Below, one piece after another: positions 37,430 through 48,944 of a stretch of DNA of 64,000 nt. Every line of letters begins with the position of its first letter. Position 1 is the stretch's first letter. Made by a program: the position numbers and the translations under genes. Source of the DNA: Pyxicephalus adspersus (lineage: Eukaryota > Chordata > Amphibia > Anura > Pyxicephalidae); the NCBI RefSeq assembly GCF_032062135.1, contig NC_092859.1, positions 46,679,791-46,743,790 on the forward strand, in the 5' to 3' direction. The notes below the pieces were generated by a model. That model had not been told where the DNA came from and made no database searches. It was given only the letters and a program-made list of their open reading frames with translations.

Positions 37430-39060
37430 ACTGTTTTTTAGACACTTCTACACACACAACAGAAAATAACTAATTTTGCAAATAACCACTTTTAGACCTG
37501 AAACATATTAACTTGGAATGAGTTGGTAATAAAACCATAGAATATGCCCTGATGTCTATGTTATCTTGTCCCCTTAGTGGTAAGTGAAACATAGATGTGC
37601 ATTAACAATATGCTATAATATTACTATCAACGTAATTCTTAGAGAAATTTAAAAAAAAGTTTTATTAGCCATTTTATGCAAACATGTTAACAATATATTA
37701 CAATTGAAAGACAATTTCTCTGCTAGTGTTCCCATAATTATTTCAAGATTATCTTTTTTATCCAGAAAAAATTCAGAGGGCTTCATTTACTAACACACGT
37801 GACTCTATTTACAAATGTTGTCTCATAAACAAGTTGATTGCACACATAAAATTTCCTTCACTTTATAACTTATATTTTCTGTATTGGCAAACAAACCTAA
37901 GAAAAAAAGTAGAAAAAAGCCAAGCTCCAATGACAATATTAGATATTCAGTGATACAATTTGGTGTTATGATATGAATCTATTTTTTTTATGAAGGGACA
38001 AACCTTAACTATATCTTATGATTTAAAAAATTGGTAAATACAAATAATCAAGATAAAATGACCAAGAAACACAAAGTTATATTTAATTAGGTAATGTTTT
38101 ATAATACATATATCATTTGTTTTTTTGTGTGGTAAAGTTAATAGCAATAGGCTTAAATTATCTCAAATGAAATTACTTCTTTATAAGGAAAATCTAGTTT
38201 AGAATTATAAATGTTTGTTATGTTTGTAAACCTGTCATCATATTAAATTCACATGACATTTTACCGTTTTTTTTTTTTTTGTTTGTTTATTTTAATAAAC
38301 TTCTCTGCTAACATGCTTTGGCCAAAAGATAAGCAAAATAAAGCAAAGAAAAGATCTTCAGTTTCACAAACCTTGCCATTTTACTGCTTACATCAAAATT
38401 CTGCCTTATAAGGTTTTATATTTAAAGTATTTGTAGTAAAATGTGTCCTGCCATGGTGATGTTATATGTGGGAATAGTTCACTAAGCCTACCGAGTTGAA
38501 AGGGTATTTGTGAAAATGCAGCATGTGCAAGGACATCTAAAACACGAAAGTTCTGCTTGCATATGAATAGATGGATGAAGTCTTTTTACATTATTACGAA
38601 GGGAAGACGTGAAAAACTTTTGAGATCCCTTGTCAATTGCTATTTCTAATGCATTATATTTATTAAAGTCTTAAAGTGTATTTTTTTATACATACACTCA
38701 TTTACACAATGCACTGTTGTTGGTTATTTTCTAAACAAAGATTTCAGCCTAAAACAAGGGTAGGTTGTAGGTGAGGCCACTAAATGGCGGAAGCTATCTT
38801 TACATCTTTTGTGTTTTTAAATATATCTGACCAATCAGTCTGAATTTTGTTTTCAAAGTTTTACATTATTCATTTTGCTATATTTTTATACTTTTATTGC
38901 AAAACTGTAAATTTTGTAAATGTTGGTATTCATATATATTACCTTGAGCTTTCAGTTACAACAATTTTATTTTTAGATAATATATTATAAATATTGTTCT
39001 TATGTGAACAAATATGTAATTTGCTGTTCAAATGCAGATATGGTAAAATTCTAACAATAA
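37430..39060. other. V7 downstream interval
   Basis: AT-rich, no exon seen. A plus-strand CTCF-like match at 38777-38790 (listed separately) is the only site that stands out. Confidence 0.45.
38777..38790 (+). promoter_or_regulatory. CTCF-like site, opposite orientation to the CSEs
   Basis: CCACTAAATGGCGG on the plus strand fits CCACYAGRKGGCG except for an A in place of the central G. It lies about 280 bp beyond the V7 donor and points the other way from the CSEs. A single motif match in 64 kb can arise by chance. Confidence 0.3.
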
Positions 39061-39069
39061 TGTACTTAC

Positions 39070-41300
39070 CACACCTGCTGTACCTGAAATTGAGCTCCCA
39101 TTTATTCCCAATGATGTGTTATGATAGTTTGATGTGATAAGTAATAGGTAATTCCAGCTTCCTGCTATGCTTGGACATCTTGCATTATGTTTTAGTTCAT
39201 CTATCTCGTGTGTATGTATTCCATCTCAGCACGCTGTAAGTGGCAAGAGTTATGAGGAATACGCTGGATATTAGGCAGATAGAAATAATAAGGTAAATAT
39301 TGGTTTCTACAAATTCATCATCTCTTCTTTTTTCATTTATTCCCTCTGGTAAATCTTGCCCAGGCTCTATTATGAAGAGGACAAGAGTCATTGTCACTGG
39401 CATGACAGGATCTCCATGATCTTTTATAACAATGGACAGTCTATGCTCATTACCATCAGATTCTAAGAGAGGACGAACAACAGTAATGTCTCCAGTATGA
39501 CGTCCAAAACTGAAAGAAATTTTTTGGATGATCTTTGATTTTGTAAGTAATCCAAGCATTGTACCCTAAATCTGCATCAACTGCTTTAACTTTGGTCACA
39601 AGATGTCCTGCTTTAGCTGACTTTAAAACCATCTCATTTGCTTCAGACTCAAGGTTAATCTTTGGAGTTAAAACCACAGGTGAAATATCATTAATATGTT
39701 TAATGAAAATATATAAAACCACCTCACTGCTAAGTGGTGGTAAGCCTGCATCTGTAGCTTTTATTTGACAATGAAACTGGGCCACTTGTTCATAATCGAA
39801 GGACAAAAGTGCATAATGCTTGCCCTTTTCTCGATTAATTGATATGTAAGATGATATAGAAACCCCTTCAAATGTACTATCAGCAATAGAATATGCAATA
39901 AAATAGGTTTGGCTCATATCTGGATCAAAAGCTGATACAGTATAGATATGTGATCCAAGTGGGCTATTTTCCCTAATTGAGATTGATTGAGTAATTGTCA
40001 TTCACATCACTTATTTCAATTTTAATTCTTGTAGGTACTGATAGTGGTGGAAACCTTCATCAGTGGCTGATATTTTCATGTCATATGCTGAAATGCTTTC
40101 TCAAACAAATTTCCCACTCATGATTAGAGAAATATTCCCTTGATGTAGGTGTTATAGCAAAAGGAAAATTTTCCGATATCTGACAACTTTCCCATTTGCC
40201 CCTAAGTCTTTGTCTTGCACGTGGATGACAGCAACAACCGTAATGCATCTTCAGGAACAGGAACACTGAGTGAAGTCACTATCATTTCCAGGTAATTGTC
40301 ATTTACAACCAAAATGTTAATCAAAACCTTACAATGTCCTGCCATAGCATATGGACCTTTATTAACAGCATCAACCCTTTTTTTATATAGGATTCTATTT
40401 TCATAATCAATGTTTCTTTCAACACGAATTATAGCTGTGTAATAATCAATACTAAAGACAGTAGAAACTTGGTCTGGAACGAGTTTGTTAAACAAATAAA
40501 ATATTTCACTATTTTCCCATTCATCTGTAGCTGTACCATTTAATTTGGTGACAATAGTTCCTTTTTAAGCATTTTCCAACAAATTCACTTTATAAAACCG
40601 TGGAACAAATGTAGGTTCATTATCATTAACATGTACTGTTAATAAAAGTTGTGTTGTTCCACTTGATTCCCTCCATCATATGCCGTAAGTGTTAAATTGT
40701 AGAAAGAAATCTGCTCTCTATCCAGTGGTTTCCCTAAAATAAGCTGAACAGATTTGCTGTGCTCGGTGTATGTTTGCCCATCTAGTGTAAAATATTTATT
40801 TGTTGAAAGCACATAACTTAACTGAATTTTTTCCAACATTGGCATTAACTGCGCCCTCCAGTGGAAAATGAGCATCTGGCAACCTAGATTCTGCAATTAT
40901 CATGTTGAATATGTCTCATGAGAATACTGGATAATTCCCATTAATATCTTTGATTTCCACATCAATATGATAAATCCACACAGGTTTATCAATGATGACT
41001 TCCATCTGAACAATGCAAACATTTATGTTAGGACACAACTGTTCTCTATCTAAAACATTATTAACAAAGTAAATTCAATTTTGCAGATTTACCTGAAAAT
41101 AATCATTACTATCTTTAGAGATGATCGTCAACCTTCTGGAGTGAATGTTATTGATCTGCAGCCCCAGATCCTGAGCTATTCTCCCAACAAATGTTTTGTG
41201 CTTTGGGTACCATGTAATGAAGCTGGCACAGGACCAATTTTGAAGCACTCTCCATTATGAGAAAAACACCCTGTAAACATTTCCAATGTTTTAAGATCAT
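39070..41300 (-). pseudogene. pcdha: protocadherin alpha-like variable exon V7 (degenerate, divergent)
   Basis: A more divergent unit than V1-V6. A candidate ATG at 41300 gives a 25-residue signal peptide before QLHY (41225). EC1 can be followed through GRIAQDLG and DYFQVNLQN, then a stop. The C-x5-C loop (CPNINVC) is retained, and the EC1 linker reads DINGN. Frames shift repeatedly (near 41190, 40900, 40640, 40500, 40200, 40000 and 39500). EC5-EC6 lie at 39456-40001 and the transmembrane helix (IYLIISICLISSVFLITL) near 39230-39290. The tail after an in-frame stop still shows CPSIAGSWNY, an echo of the alpha signature. A donor-like GTG|GTAAGT ends it at 39070. It looks like an older paralogue that decayed; sequencing indels cannot be ruled out for single shifts. 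Confidence 0.82.
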
Positions 41301-41419
41301 TATTATCCTTCTTGTCCTCAAGCAAAAAAAAAAATATGAATATGTTGCACAAATAAATAAATTCCAGAAGCAAAAATGGGAAACCAATTTATATATATAT
41401 TTTAAAACTGAGACAATTG

Positions 41420-41431
41420 TGACACCATGTG
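41420..41431 (-). promoter_or_regulatory. V7 CSE, CTCF-like core
   Basis: TGACACCATGTG on the plus strand; with the next base the sense reads CCACATGGTGTCA. It lies 120 bp above the candidate V7 ATG, nearer than in V1-V6. No element B is seen between it and the exon. Confidence 0.6.
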
Positions 41432-41439
41432 GTTAAATG

Positions 41440-43120
41440 AACAAAATATTTAAAATTCTAGCAACAAGTTACTACAATCATTGTTATAAATCTCAATGCT
41501 GTACAAATACATGCAATAAGGTATAACATTATATAATATACTATAACATTATTTATTATTTTACTTCCAAAAACCTCTTTAAAAAAACTTTGCCAGTGCT
41601 TACAGAAATCATTAAATGTCTTTCAAAATACTTCCGAGTGTATAGATAGAACAAAAATTTAAGTATATCCCCACATATCAAGCTGTTTAGGTGCTTTCAT
41701 TTTGAATCTAGGCTTTTTAAGAGACATATTGAAATTTTCATATCAATAAAAGCATTGTTTAGAATGCTTAGCCTACAGTTAAAAAAAAAAAAAGTTCTGA
41801 GACTTTACTACATAATTTTTTAGCCATTACACTCACATTTAAATGCAGAACCCAGTCTCTAAAACGGACTTTAAACTATATTGCCCATAAATTGCAACTT
41901 TTTCTGCAATATTCATCTTTTCTCTAAAACTGTGCTCTTTAGAAGACAATAAACCCTACTTTGGGTTAAATGACATACTGAATTATTTAACCAAAAGTCT
42001 GTAACCACAAAGAAGTGCATCACCATGCCAGCTTGGACAACCAGTAAAATAATTCAGAAAGCAACATTGTCATCATCGACATCAGCTACACTCTTTATAG
42101 TAATAAACTCCACCACCTGCCAAGTAGCTGAGGAAGCAAGGACCCTATATTATCACATCACTAACCAGAAGATTTGAACATATAAGGGTTGGGGCCATTG
42201 GGTGGGGGATTAATGAAAGGTTGGAGATATACATTTAAATTTTGTTTTTGAATGGATTCATTTAACAGGATCTATTTAGAAAATTATTCTAAATTTAAAG
42301 AAGAAAATATCTCTTTGTACTTGCCCTGTTCACCTAAACCCATTCTTCAGCTCTTACTCAGCATTACATGTAGAACTAGATAAAATAATAGTAGCAGTTG
42401 TAATATTAGTAATTACAGTAAAAGATGAGAAGCAAAAACAGACACACAGAAAATGTATCACAGAAACAGACACACAGAAAAGTGGCAGTATCAGAAGTGT
42501 TATTGAAATTATATTAAGACTGTGGGTTTGAATAAATACTCCTGTGTATGCCCCCCATGTACGCCTGTCATGTATATCATCATGCAGCACTGAAGCAGGT
42601 GACTTTTGTACTAAAGCTAATTGCAGTGATAATTTAGTTAAGATTTTCTAAATAAATACAAATGATTTCTTACAGCAGCTGACAAACTGCTTGTTAAAAA
42701 AGTTAAAAAAACAAAAAAAATAACTGCTAACCCATAGTTAATAATTAGCCCTAAATACCTACTTTCTTTTCTTTTGCCCTTAGAAATTATTTTTTCTGGG
42801 GGGCAATTTTACTTTTTCCACTAAATGTGTTTATGGAAATATATTTGTTAATATTATAACTGTTAAAAATTACATAGCAAGAAAAAACACACAGAAAATC
42901 AGTAAATACATAACAATAAAATATGTAATTTTTCCTTTCAATTACATTTTACTATAAAGCACTTGATAACATATGGTTCCTAAACCATCCCTAAATCACA
43001 TGCAAAAACATCCAAACAACCCTATAATGGAAATCTAATTTTAAGTAGCATATTTCCATAATATTAATGATGAATTGATTTTGATCAGAAAATAAAAGGT
43101 AAGATTAATACTTTCAATTT
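41440..43120. other. V8-V7 interval
   Basis: AT-rich and non-coding. A short duplicated phrase, CAGACACACAGAAAA, occurs near 42440 and 42467. I see no exon or classifiable transposon. Confidence 0.45.
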
Positions 43121-43139
43121 TTCCAAATTTATGATGCAT

Positions 43140-43345
43140 TACCATAGGATAATAAACAGACGGACGCATTTATGTTTGAAACATGGTGTTGATAACATTA
43201 CTTCAATTATGATTTGCAGATTTACCTGAACAAATTCTTGTAAACAATCTGTAACATTCATGAATCCAGATACAGAGGTCCCATGCTTTAATTGTTCTGG
43301 GAAAATGCTGAAGAAAAAGACATTTAAACATTGAAAGAAAGGACA
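43140..43345 (-). pseudogene. protocadherin variable exon relic V8 (EC1 scrap)
   Basis: A short minus-strand stretch translates as FPEQLKHGTSVSGF, followed by FVQVNLQ and CFKHKC. These correspond in order to [20 protein letters not shown] and the EC1 cysteine loop of the intact exons, with the text between shortened. Nothing from EC2 onward remains. A near-ideal CSE at 43514 lies about 200 bp upstream, where one is expected, which is the main support for calling this a relic rather than chance similarity. Confidence 0.55.
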
Positions 43346-43513
43346 AATCTCAGAAGGTTCCTTGTAAAAACCTTTATCATAGAGTTTTCCTAAAAATTCC
43401 AACAAACCAGTACACTGCAGAATGTTTTTTGCCTAAATATGAGAGTTTGCAGACAATGCTGAGCAGATTTTACCACATTACAAGACAATAATTTTGCTCT
43501 TGTTTGAGCAAAG

Positions 43514-43525
43514 TGGCACCTAGTG
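43514..43525 (-). promoter_or_regulatory. V8 CSE, CTCF-like core
   Basis: TGGCACCTAGTG on the plus strand, CACTAGGTGCCA in sense. Of the eight cores this is the closest to the CTCF consensus, yet its exon is reduced to a scrap. Confidence 0.65.
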
Positions 43526-43641
43526 ACTCCAAAAGGAGTAGCAGATCCTAAATATAGGTTTTTAGATTTTTAGGCTAAAGAAAATTGGAAGGCTAGTTGT
43601 AAGGAAAAGGAGCATATATGTTCAAAAGATTGACATAGATT

Positions 43642-43970
43642 TAGGGATGAGCGAGAATGCCTCTGACGGTCTCGCAAAAATTTTGGTGAACCGCTTTCGG
43701 GAATTCCATTAAAGTCCAGGGTGCAGGTTCCCGCGGTCCCTGAGCTGTTACAGCCCAGTGACCATGGGAACCTGCAGTCACAGCTGATAGGAGGCACGCG
43801 GATGCCTTCCAATCACCTGTGACTGCAGGCCAACTCAAATAAACTCTGAATTCGGCGAGAACACGACCTCATGGCAAATCACAAGGCTGTTCTCGCTTAC
43901 ATGTTCTGTATGCGAGAAAGGCCCGATTCGACGCAAGATCGAAATTACAAGTTTCGCTCGCTTATCCCTA
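43642..43970. mobile_element. miniature inverted-repeat element with near-perfect 8-bp duplication
   Basis: The ends TAGGGATGAGCGAG and CTCGCTTATCCCTA are inverted repeats with one mismatch. Flanks CATAGATT (43634-43641) and CATAAATT (43971-43978) fit an 8-bp target duplication with one change. The interior is GC-rich compared with its surroundings and non-coding. An 8-bp duplication suggests a hAT-related origin. Confidence 0.65.
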
Positions 43971-44873
43971 CATAAATTGCCCCTCTGCTTTTATATACAA
44001 CAAAATAGGCAACATTTAAATTTTATAGAAAAAAGTGGTGAATAAAATGAGCATTCGGGGGAGAGTAAATACTGATGATGAATAACACTTTATTTGGCTA
44101 CACTGCCTCTCTCCTAGTCCTGTAGAAAAATCATGTTTGGTATTTCAAATTGGTGACAAACAATACACAATTACATATGATAATAGGGAGTACAAAATGA
44201 ATTCTGACATCATTAATTTTACTTGATGTTCACTTTAATCATAGCACAATATCTAGTAAATATTTTTGTAAAGTGAAAATAGAATTCAGGGTAATGTAAA
44301 ATGTAGAGTTGGAAAATATTTATGGGACAAGGATAAAAAATAATTATATTCCATGCTATGTACCATACATATCATGAAACAGAATATTAATTCTTGCAAT
44401 TGTTTATTTGTAGTTCCAATTACAGTTAAGAAATTACCATGCTTTAATAACAGCTCTTTAGATCAGTCTCTGTATATTACATTTATAAAAAAAAGTGGCC
44501 CATAAATGGCCCTTTTAAAATTGAAAATACATTTTATTTTGATTTATTCTTTGTTACTGTAAAAATTAAGATAAGTGTATTCTAATTACAGCAGTCATAC
44601 TGTATGGTATATTTAGTGAAGTCATGATTCCACAGTTGTATGTTCTATGTACTAGTCCTGACTAATTGCCATAACTTTTTGTAGTGAAAGAACAAAAAAC
44701 AAATTTATTGTTTTTGAAAAATTATCTTTATTATTAAATAAATATAAACACTTATTGACCTCTACATTTACTAACACATTCAAAGTCTCATACTAGCAGA
44801 CTATGCTGTTGTGATTTACTTTTATTTTATGACATTCATTCTTTCTCACAATAGGAACCAAAATATCCTATAG

Positions 44874-45157
44874 CAGTGTTTTTCTGCCTTTTTAACATGG
44901 TGGAACCCCTTGAAAAAACTTTCAGGTTTTCAGGGAACCCCTACTATATTTACTCTATCTACAACACACATTGATTTAGTGGTCATTGGGGACATTGATG
45001 GCCAGTGGGAAGCCTGCCACCCTTACAGATAACCAAAAAGATCACAATTGTTAGTGTTAATTGACCTGAGATTTACAAATTGCTCATTGTTTAGGGAACC
45101 CCTAGCAACCTTTGGAGGGACCCTTGGGTTCCACAGAACCCTGGATGGGAAACACTG
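44874..45157. mobile_element. hAT-like miniature element
   Basis: The left end CAGTGTTTTTCTGCC and right end GGATGGGAAACACTG form short inverted termini, with GGAACCCC wording inside both halves. This is typical of a frequent vertebrate nonautonomous hAT repeat. No clear 8-bp duplication flanks it. Confidence 0.6.
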
Positions 45158-45159
45158 TA

Positions 45160-46640
45160 GTTGTGGTTTCCTGCAAACACATTTTCATTGTAACCAGAGT
45201 AAAAAAAATGGGTAAAATAAAAAACAAATGTATTTATCACTTGTTTTTATTTCCTTTATATGCCCTTTTAAGCTCTAAAGCACTTTTAGCTCCTAGCATT
45301 TGTAGTCTACTCTAATATTTACATTGGATCTGATTTACTAAAGAAATAGAGGTTGTTCAACTTAGCAACCTGCGAAACATATTTCAGATTAGTGAGTGAG
45401 GTGAAGTTGTACTGACTTTACTTTTCCAATCATGTACAAGCAAAATTTTTGTGTTCCATGCACATCACTGGGTACATTTTTACCACAATCTAAGAAATCT
45501 AAAGAAAGTGAAAATTCCCCTGCAAGGTCATAACTCCCTTTGCTAACGGAGTTATAAATCAACTTTTTTTTTACTCTGGACAGGGAGGGTTTCATTTGAT
45601 AGCAGATTTGGATACATATATTTTTATTTCCTAGGTTTATTAAAGCAAGAAATATTGAATGATTAGAAAAGTACATTCTCCTGCACAACCTTTAATGTAA
45701 CTTGTGCAGCCCCTGTTATTTTTCCCCAAAACATAATCATCAGACTGAAAGGAATCACCTTTTATGTAAGGTAGCTAAATAGTTAATGTTCACACACTTT
45801 TGGAAGCATTATTTATGTTTTGTTTAGGCAAAGGGAAAAAACATAAATTGTTTGTATAAATTGTTAGCATAACAAAAAAAATAAAATTCAAGGCAAGGAC
45901 AAAAGTTAGGAGGATAGCAAATGGTTTACAGACTTTTAATCAATAAAATTCACACTTGCACAATACATTCAAATGTCAATCAGAATTGAAAGATCTATTT
46001 CAATCTAAAATTATAACATTTAAATTTGTGTATGTTCCTATTGTGCTTTGGAATGGCAAATACAAAAGTGTCATATTCACTTTAACATACCTCTATAGAA
46101 ATGCAGCTGTTTTTCTATCCTGAATGAAGGACACAAAGCAACACACTGTAACTCCATGAAGTTGTCAATCCTATTAATGGCACTCAGAGATTCATCCTTC
46201 ACAACACACAATATTGACACTAGTCACCAGCAGAAAGGAGCTAATAAAATGTTTTTGAAATGTGTCCTTAACACAATTTTCGGACTAGGGCATTGAATTA
46301 AATAAAATGTTGTTTTGCTTACAAGATATTTGGTTCATTGATGTTTAAATAGCTTAGCAGAAATATTAAAAAGTAGAAACACAGGAACCAATCAATTGAC
46401 GCTCATCTAAGATTTTAACACCACTGCTGCTTGCTCCTACCCTCTTATAAACCATCCTGCACATATTGTTCCTGTACATTTTTCCCTTAGCTTGTAAACC
46501 AAGATATAGTTACCATATTCCTCCATCCATATCAGTACTGTTTCAGGGTGTGGGGAACTAATCCTTGTCGGGATCCTTAGGGAATCCTAAAGAAGACTTG
46601 TGAATTAAGATCATGTAAATGTGGCTTTTATGTGAGTTTA
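45160..46640. other. non-coding interval
   Basis: No gene or clear transposon. CTGATTTACTAAAG near 45330 echoes the family M1 terminus but no second half follows. Confidence 0.4.
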
Positions 46641-46643
46641 GGT

Positions 46644-46920
46644 TGGGTCTACACAGACCTTTTAAATACCCATGTAAACGTTCCGATTACGTTTATATGA
46701 ATTTTTATGCACTTTTTTTAGCGTTTTGAAGCTTGCCTATGAGTCGTTTTTTTTTTTTTTTTGCATCTACCCTCGTTTTTACAGCGTTTTTCCACATTTT
46801 AATGCGTTTACATTTTAGGTTCTTATAAACGCGGGAAAACGCATAGGAATTTCAGACATTCGCTTTTTAAACACTTAGGTTAAATGCTGGGGAAACAGAC
46901 TGTGTGGACTATGCCATAGG
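46644..46920. mobile_element. possible miniature inverted-repeat element
   Basis: GGGTCTACACAGACC at the left and CAGACTGTGTGGACTA at the right are approximate inverted repeats. They enclose text rich in the phrase CGTTT. Unclassified. Confidence 0.4.
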
Positions 46921-47054
46921 TAAGTAAAAAGGGCCTTTACATTGTTTTAGGGCCAGTAATCAGAGGGGGGTAGGGGAGCTAAGTAAAGGGATCATCTTTA
47001 ACTGTACTCATCATTGGCTATACCAGTGTATTCACTACATTTTGTATTACTTAA

Positions 47055-47581
47055 ACCCCCTGGCGGTATCCCGAGTGTGACTCAGGGTGGATTTTCTAGA
47101 CAAAAATCAGCATTCCCAAGTCACACTCGTGGTTGCTTTTACCTAAAAAAAAAAAAACCCACTTACCTTGCTCCGTCGCTGTCCCCGCTGTCCCCCAGTC
47201 TCCTGCAGGTCCCCGCAGGTCCTGCCGACATGTCCTTCCTCCTCGATCTCCAGCTGCGAAGTACAGAGACGAGATCTATGGGGTTTCCCGGTGACATTGG
47301 TACATGTGTCAATGCAGGTGGGAGGATCAGCAAACAATTTCAAATAATTTTGTATCTCTATCTATATTACTTACATTACATATTACTTACATTACATTAT
47401 TAAATATTTTTTTTTTTTTTTTTTTTTACAGATATTTTGTTTCATTATTTAAAGTTTATTATTAAATTTATTAAATATTGGTGAGTTTTGCCTAAGAATT
47501 ATAGCCTACAATGAAAAATAAATTTCCATGCAAAAAGCGGTACAGTTTTTAAATTTGGACTGAATTGGACAGCTAGGGAGG
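47055..47581. mobile_element. piggyBac-type nonautonomous element PB-b with TTAA duplication
   Basis: Bounded by TTAA at 47051-47054 and 47582-47585. The left end is ACCCCCTGGCGGTATCCCG; the right end reads CCTCCCTAGCTGTCC on the minus strand. The C-rich start and TTAA target are hallmarks of the piggyBac superfamily. No transposase is seen; a T-run fills part of the middle. Confidence 0.72.
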
Positions 47582-47730
47582 TTAAGCAATAGTAGGTAGA
47601 TCACCAAGTACATTTTAGGACAAATAGAAAAGGGTAAAAAATGTATTGTGCCAAGCTGCAATGTCAGAGGAAATATTAATTTTTGCTTAAAGCTTTGGCT
47701 GTCTTTATATAAAAGTTCACTAATTGTTAA

Positions 47731-48330
47731 GCATGTGTCACACTCGGGGTAGGTAAACCTATGGGAAAGTTAGTGAAAACAGCGCTCACCTGATCCGCCG
47801 GCGTCCCGCGTTGTCCATTGCCGCAATCCTGGTCTTCTTTCATCTTCCCCTGGCGGCTTCTGCACACGATGAGTCACCGGGGAGTTCCCAGTGACTCCGG
47901 TGCGTGTGTACAGTGCCAGCGGGGCAGGGAATTCAAAATCTATTTGTATTGCATTCGAAACAAAATAACTGTATTAAATTCAATACATTGGATTTATATC
48001 TGTAAAAGCAGTACATTGTTTTCAAGAACATTTATTTTACAGTATATATAATAGCATGAATATAATTTTTATTTTTTTTTATATTTTGATAAAATTAAAT
48101 GTTTACAATTATTGTTGCAACATGTTGTATTAATATTATGAACATTTTGTTTTATTAATAAATATTTTATAATATATTTTTTTTTTTTTAATTTATTATT
48201 TTTACATGATTTTGTGTTTCAAATTTTACTATACTCAAATTATTATATTATACTGTAAAATAAATTTTCATGAAAAACAATGTACCGCTTTTAGACATAA
48301 AACCGGAAGGAAATGTACTGCTAGGGAGGG
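47731..48330. mobile_element. piggyBac-type nonautonomous element PB-c
   Basis: A TTAA lies at 47727-47730. The interior shares the block CACCTGATCCGCCGGCGTCC and the GAGTCACCGGGGAGTTCCC phrase with the copy at 37000. It also shares GAAACAAAATAACTGTATT-type text. The right end CTGCTAGGGAGGG is followed by TAAA, a worn target. The left terminus is altered. Non-coding. Confidence 0.62.
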
Positions 48331-48795
48331 TAAAGTAAAATATAATGTAAACACTAACAATAAACTTCTCTTATTTACTGTCTGTTAAATATTTAATTAA
48401 AGTGGTTTTGTTTTATTTTATATACCTTTTAAATAATTTCGAAATCTTGCAAGCTGACAACTTCCTGGGCTTTTTTCCATGTGCTGCACACTTAACAGTT
48501 ATATTTTTCCCAGCTATCTTTTTGAACTACAAAACATCTCTATCTAATGCTATATAGTAGAAAAGGATGTGTTTTGTGCATTATTTTGAGGTTGGTAATG
48601 CTGCACCTCCACAGATAGAAAAGAGAAAGAGAGAGATAGAGAAGACAGTTTGGTATTGTAATAACTCTAGGACAGGAAGTGTGAACTAAACTAATGCAAG
48701 GACCAGTAAACTGAAATACTGTATATGCTTGAGTAAAAACTGAGATTTTTTTTTTTACCAAAACCTGCTATTAGAAAAAGAAAATGTATTCTATT

Positions 48796-48907
48796 CCAGC
48801 CACTAGATACTAGATGGCACTGTGTCTACATTTAAAGTGCCGAACTCTTGCCATCTATGACAGTTTGTAACAGTTTACATGAGGACACAGCACTATCTAC
48901 TGGTGGC
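48796..48907. repeat. short palindromic element containing a CTCF-like match
   Basis: AGCCACTAGATACTAGATGG on the left is roughly repeated in reverse complement on the right (CTATCTACTGGTGGCT), with GTGTC and GACAC next to them. It looks like a foldback element of about 110 bp. The left arm contains ACTAGATGGCACTG, a good CTCF-like core on the plus strand. Confidence 0.45.
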
Positions 48908-48944
48908 TAACAAAAATGCACAAAAGATCATTTAAGAGCAAGTG

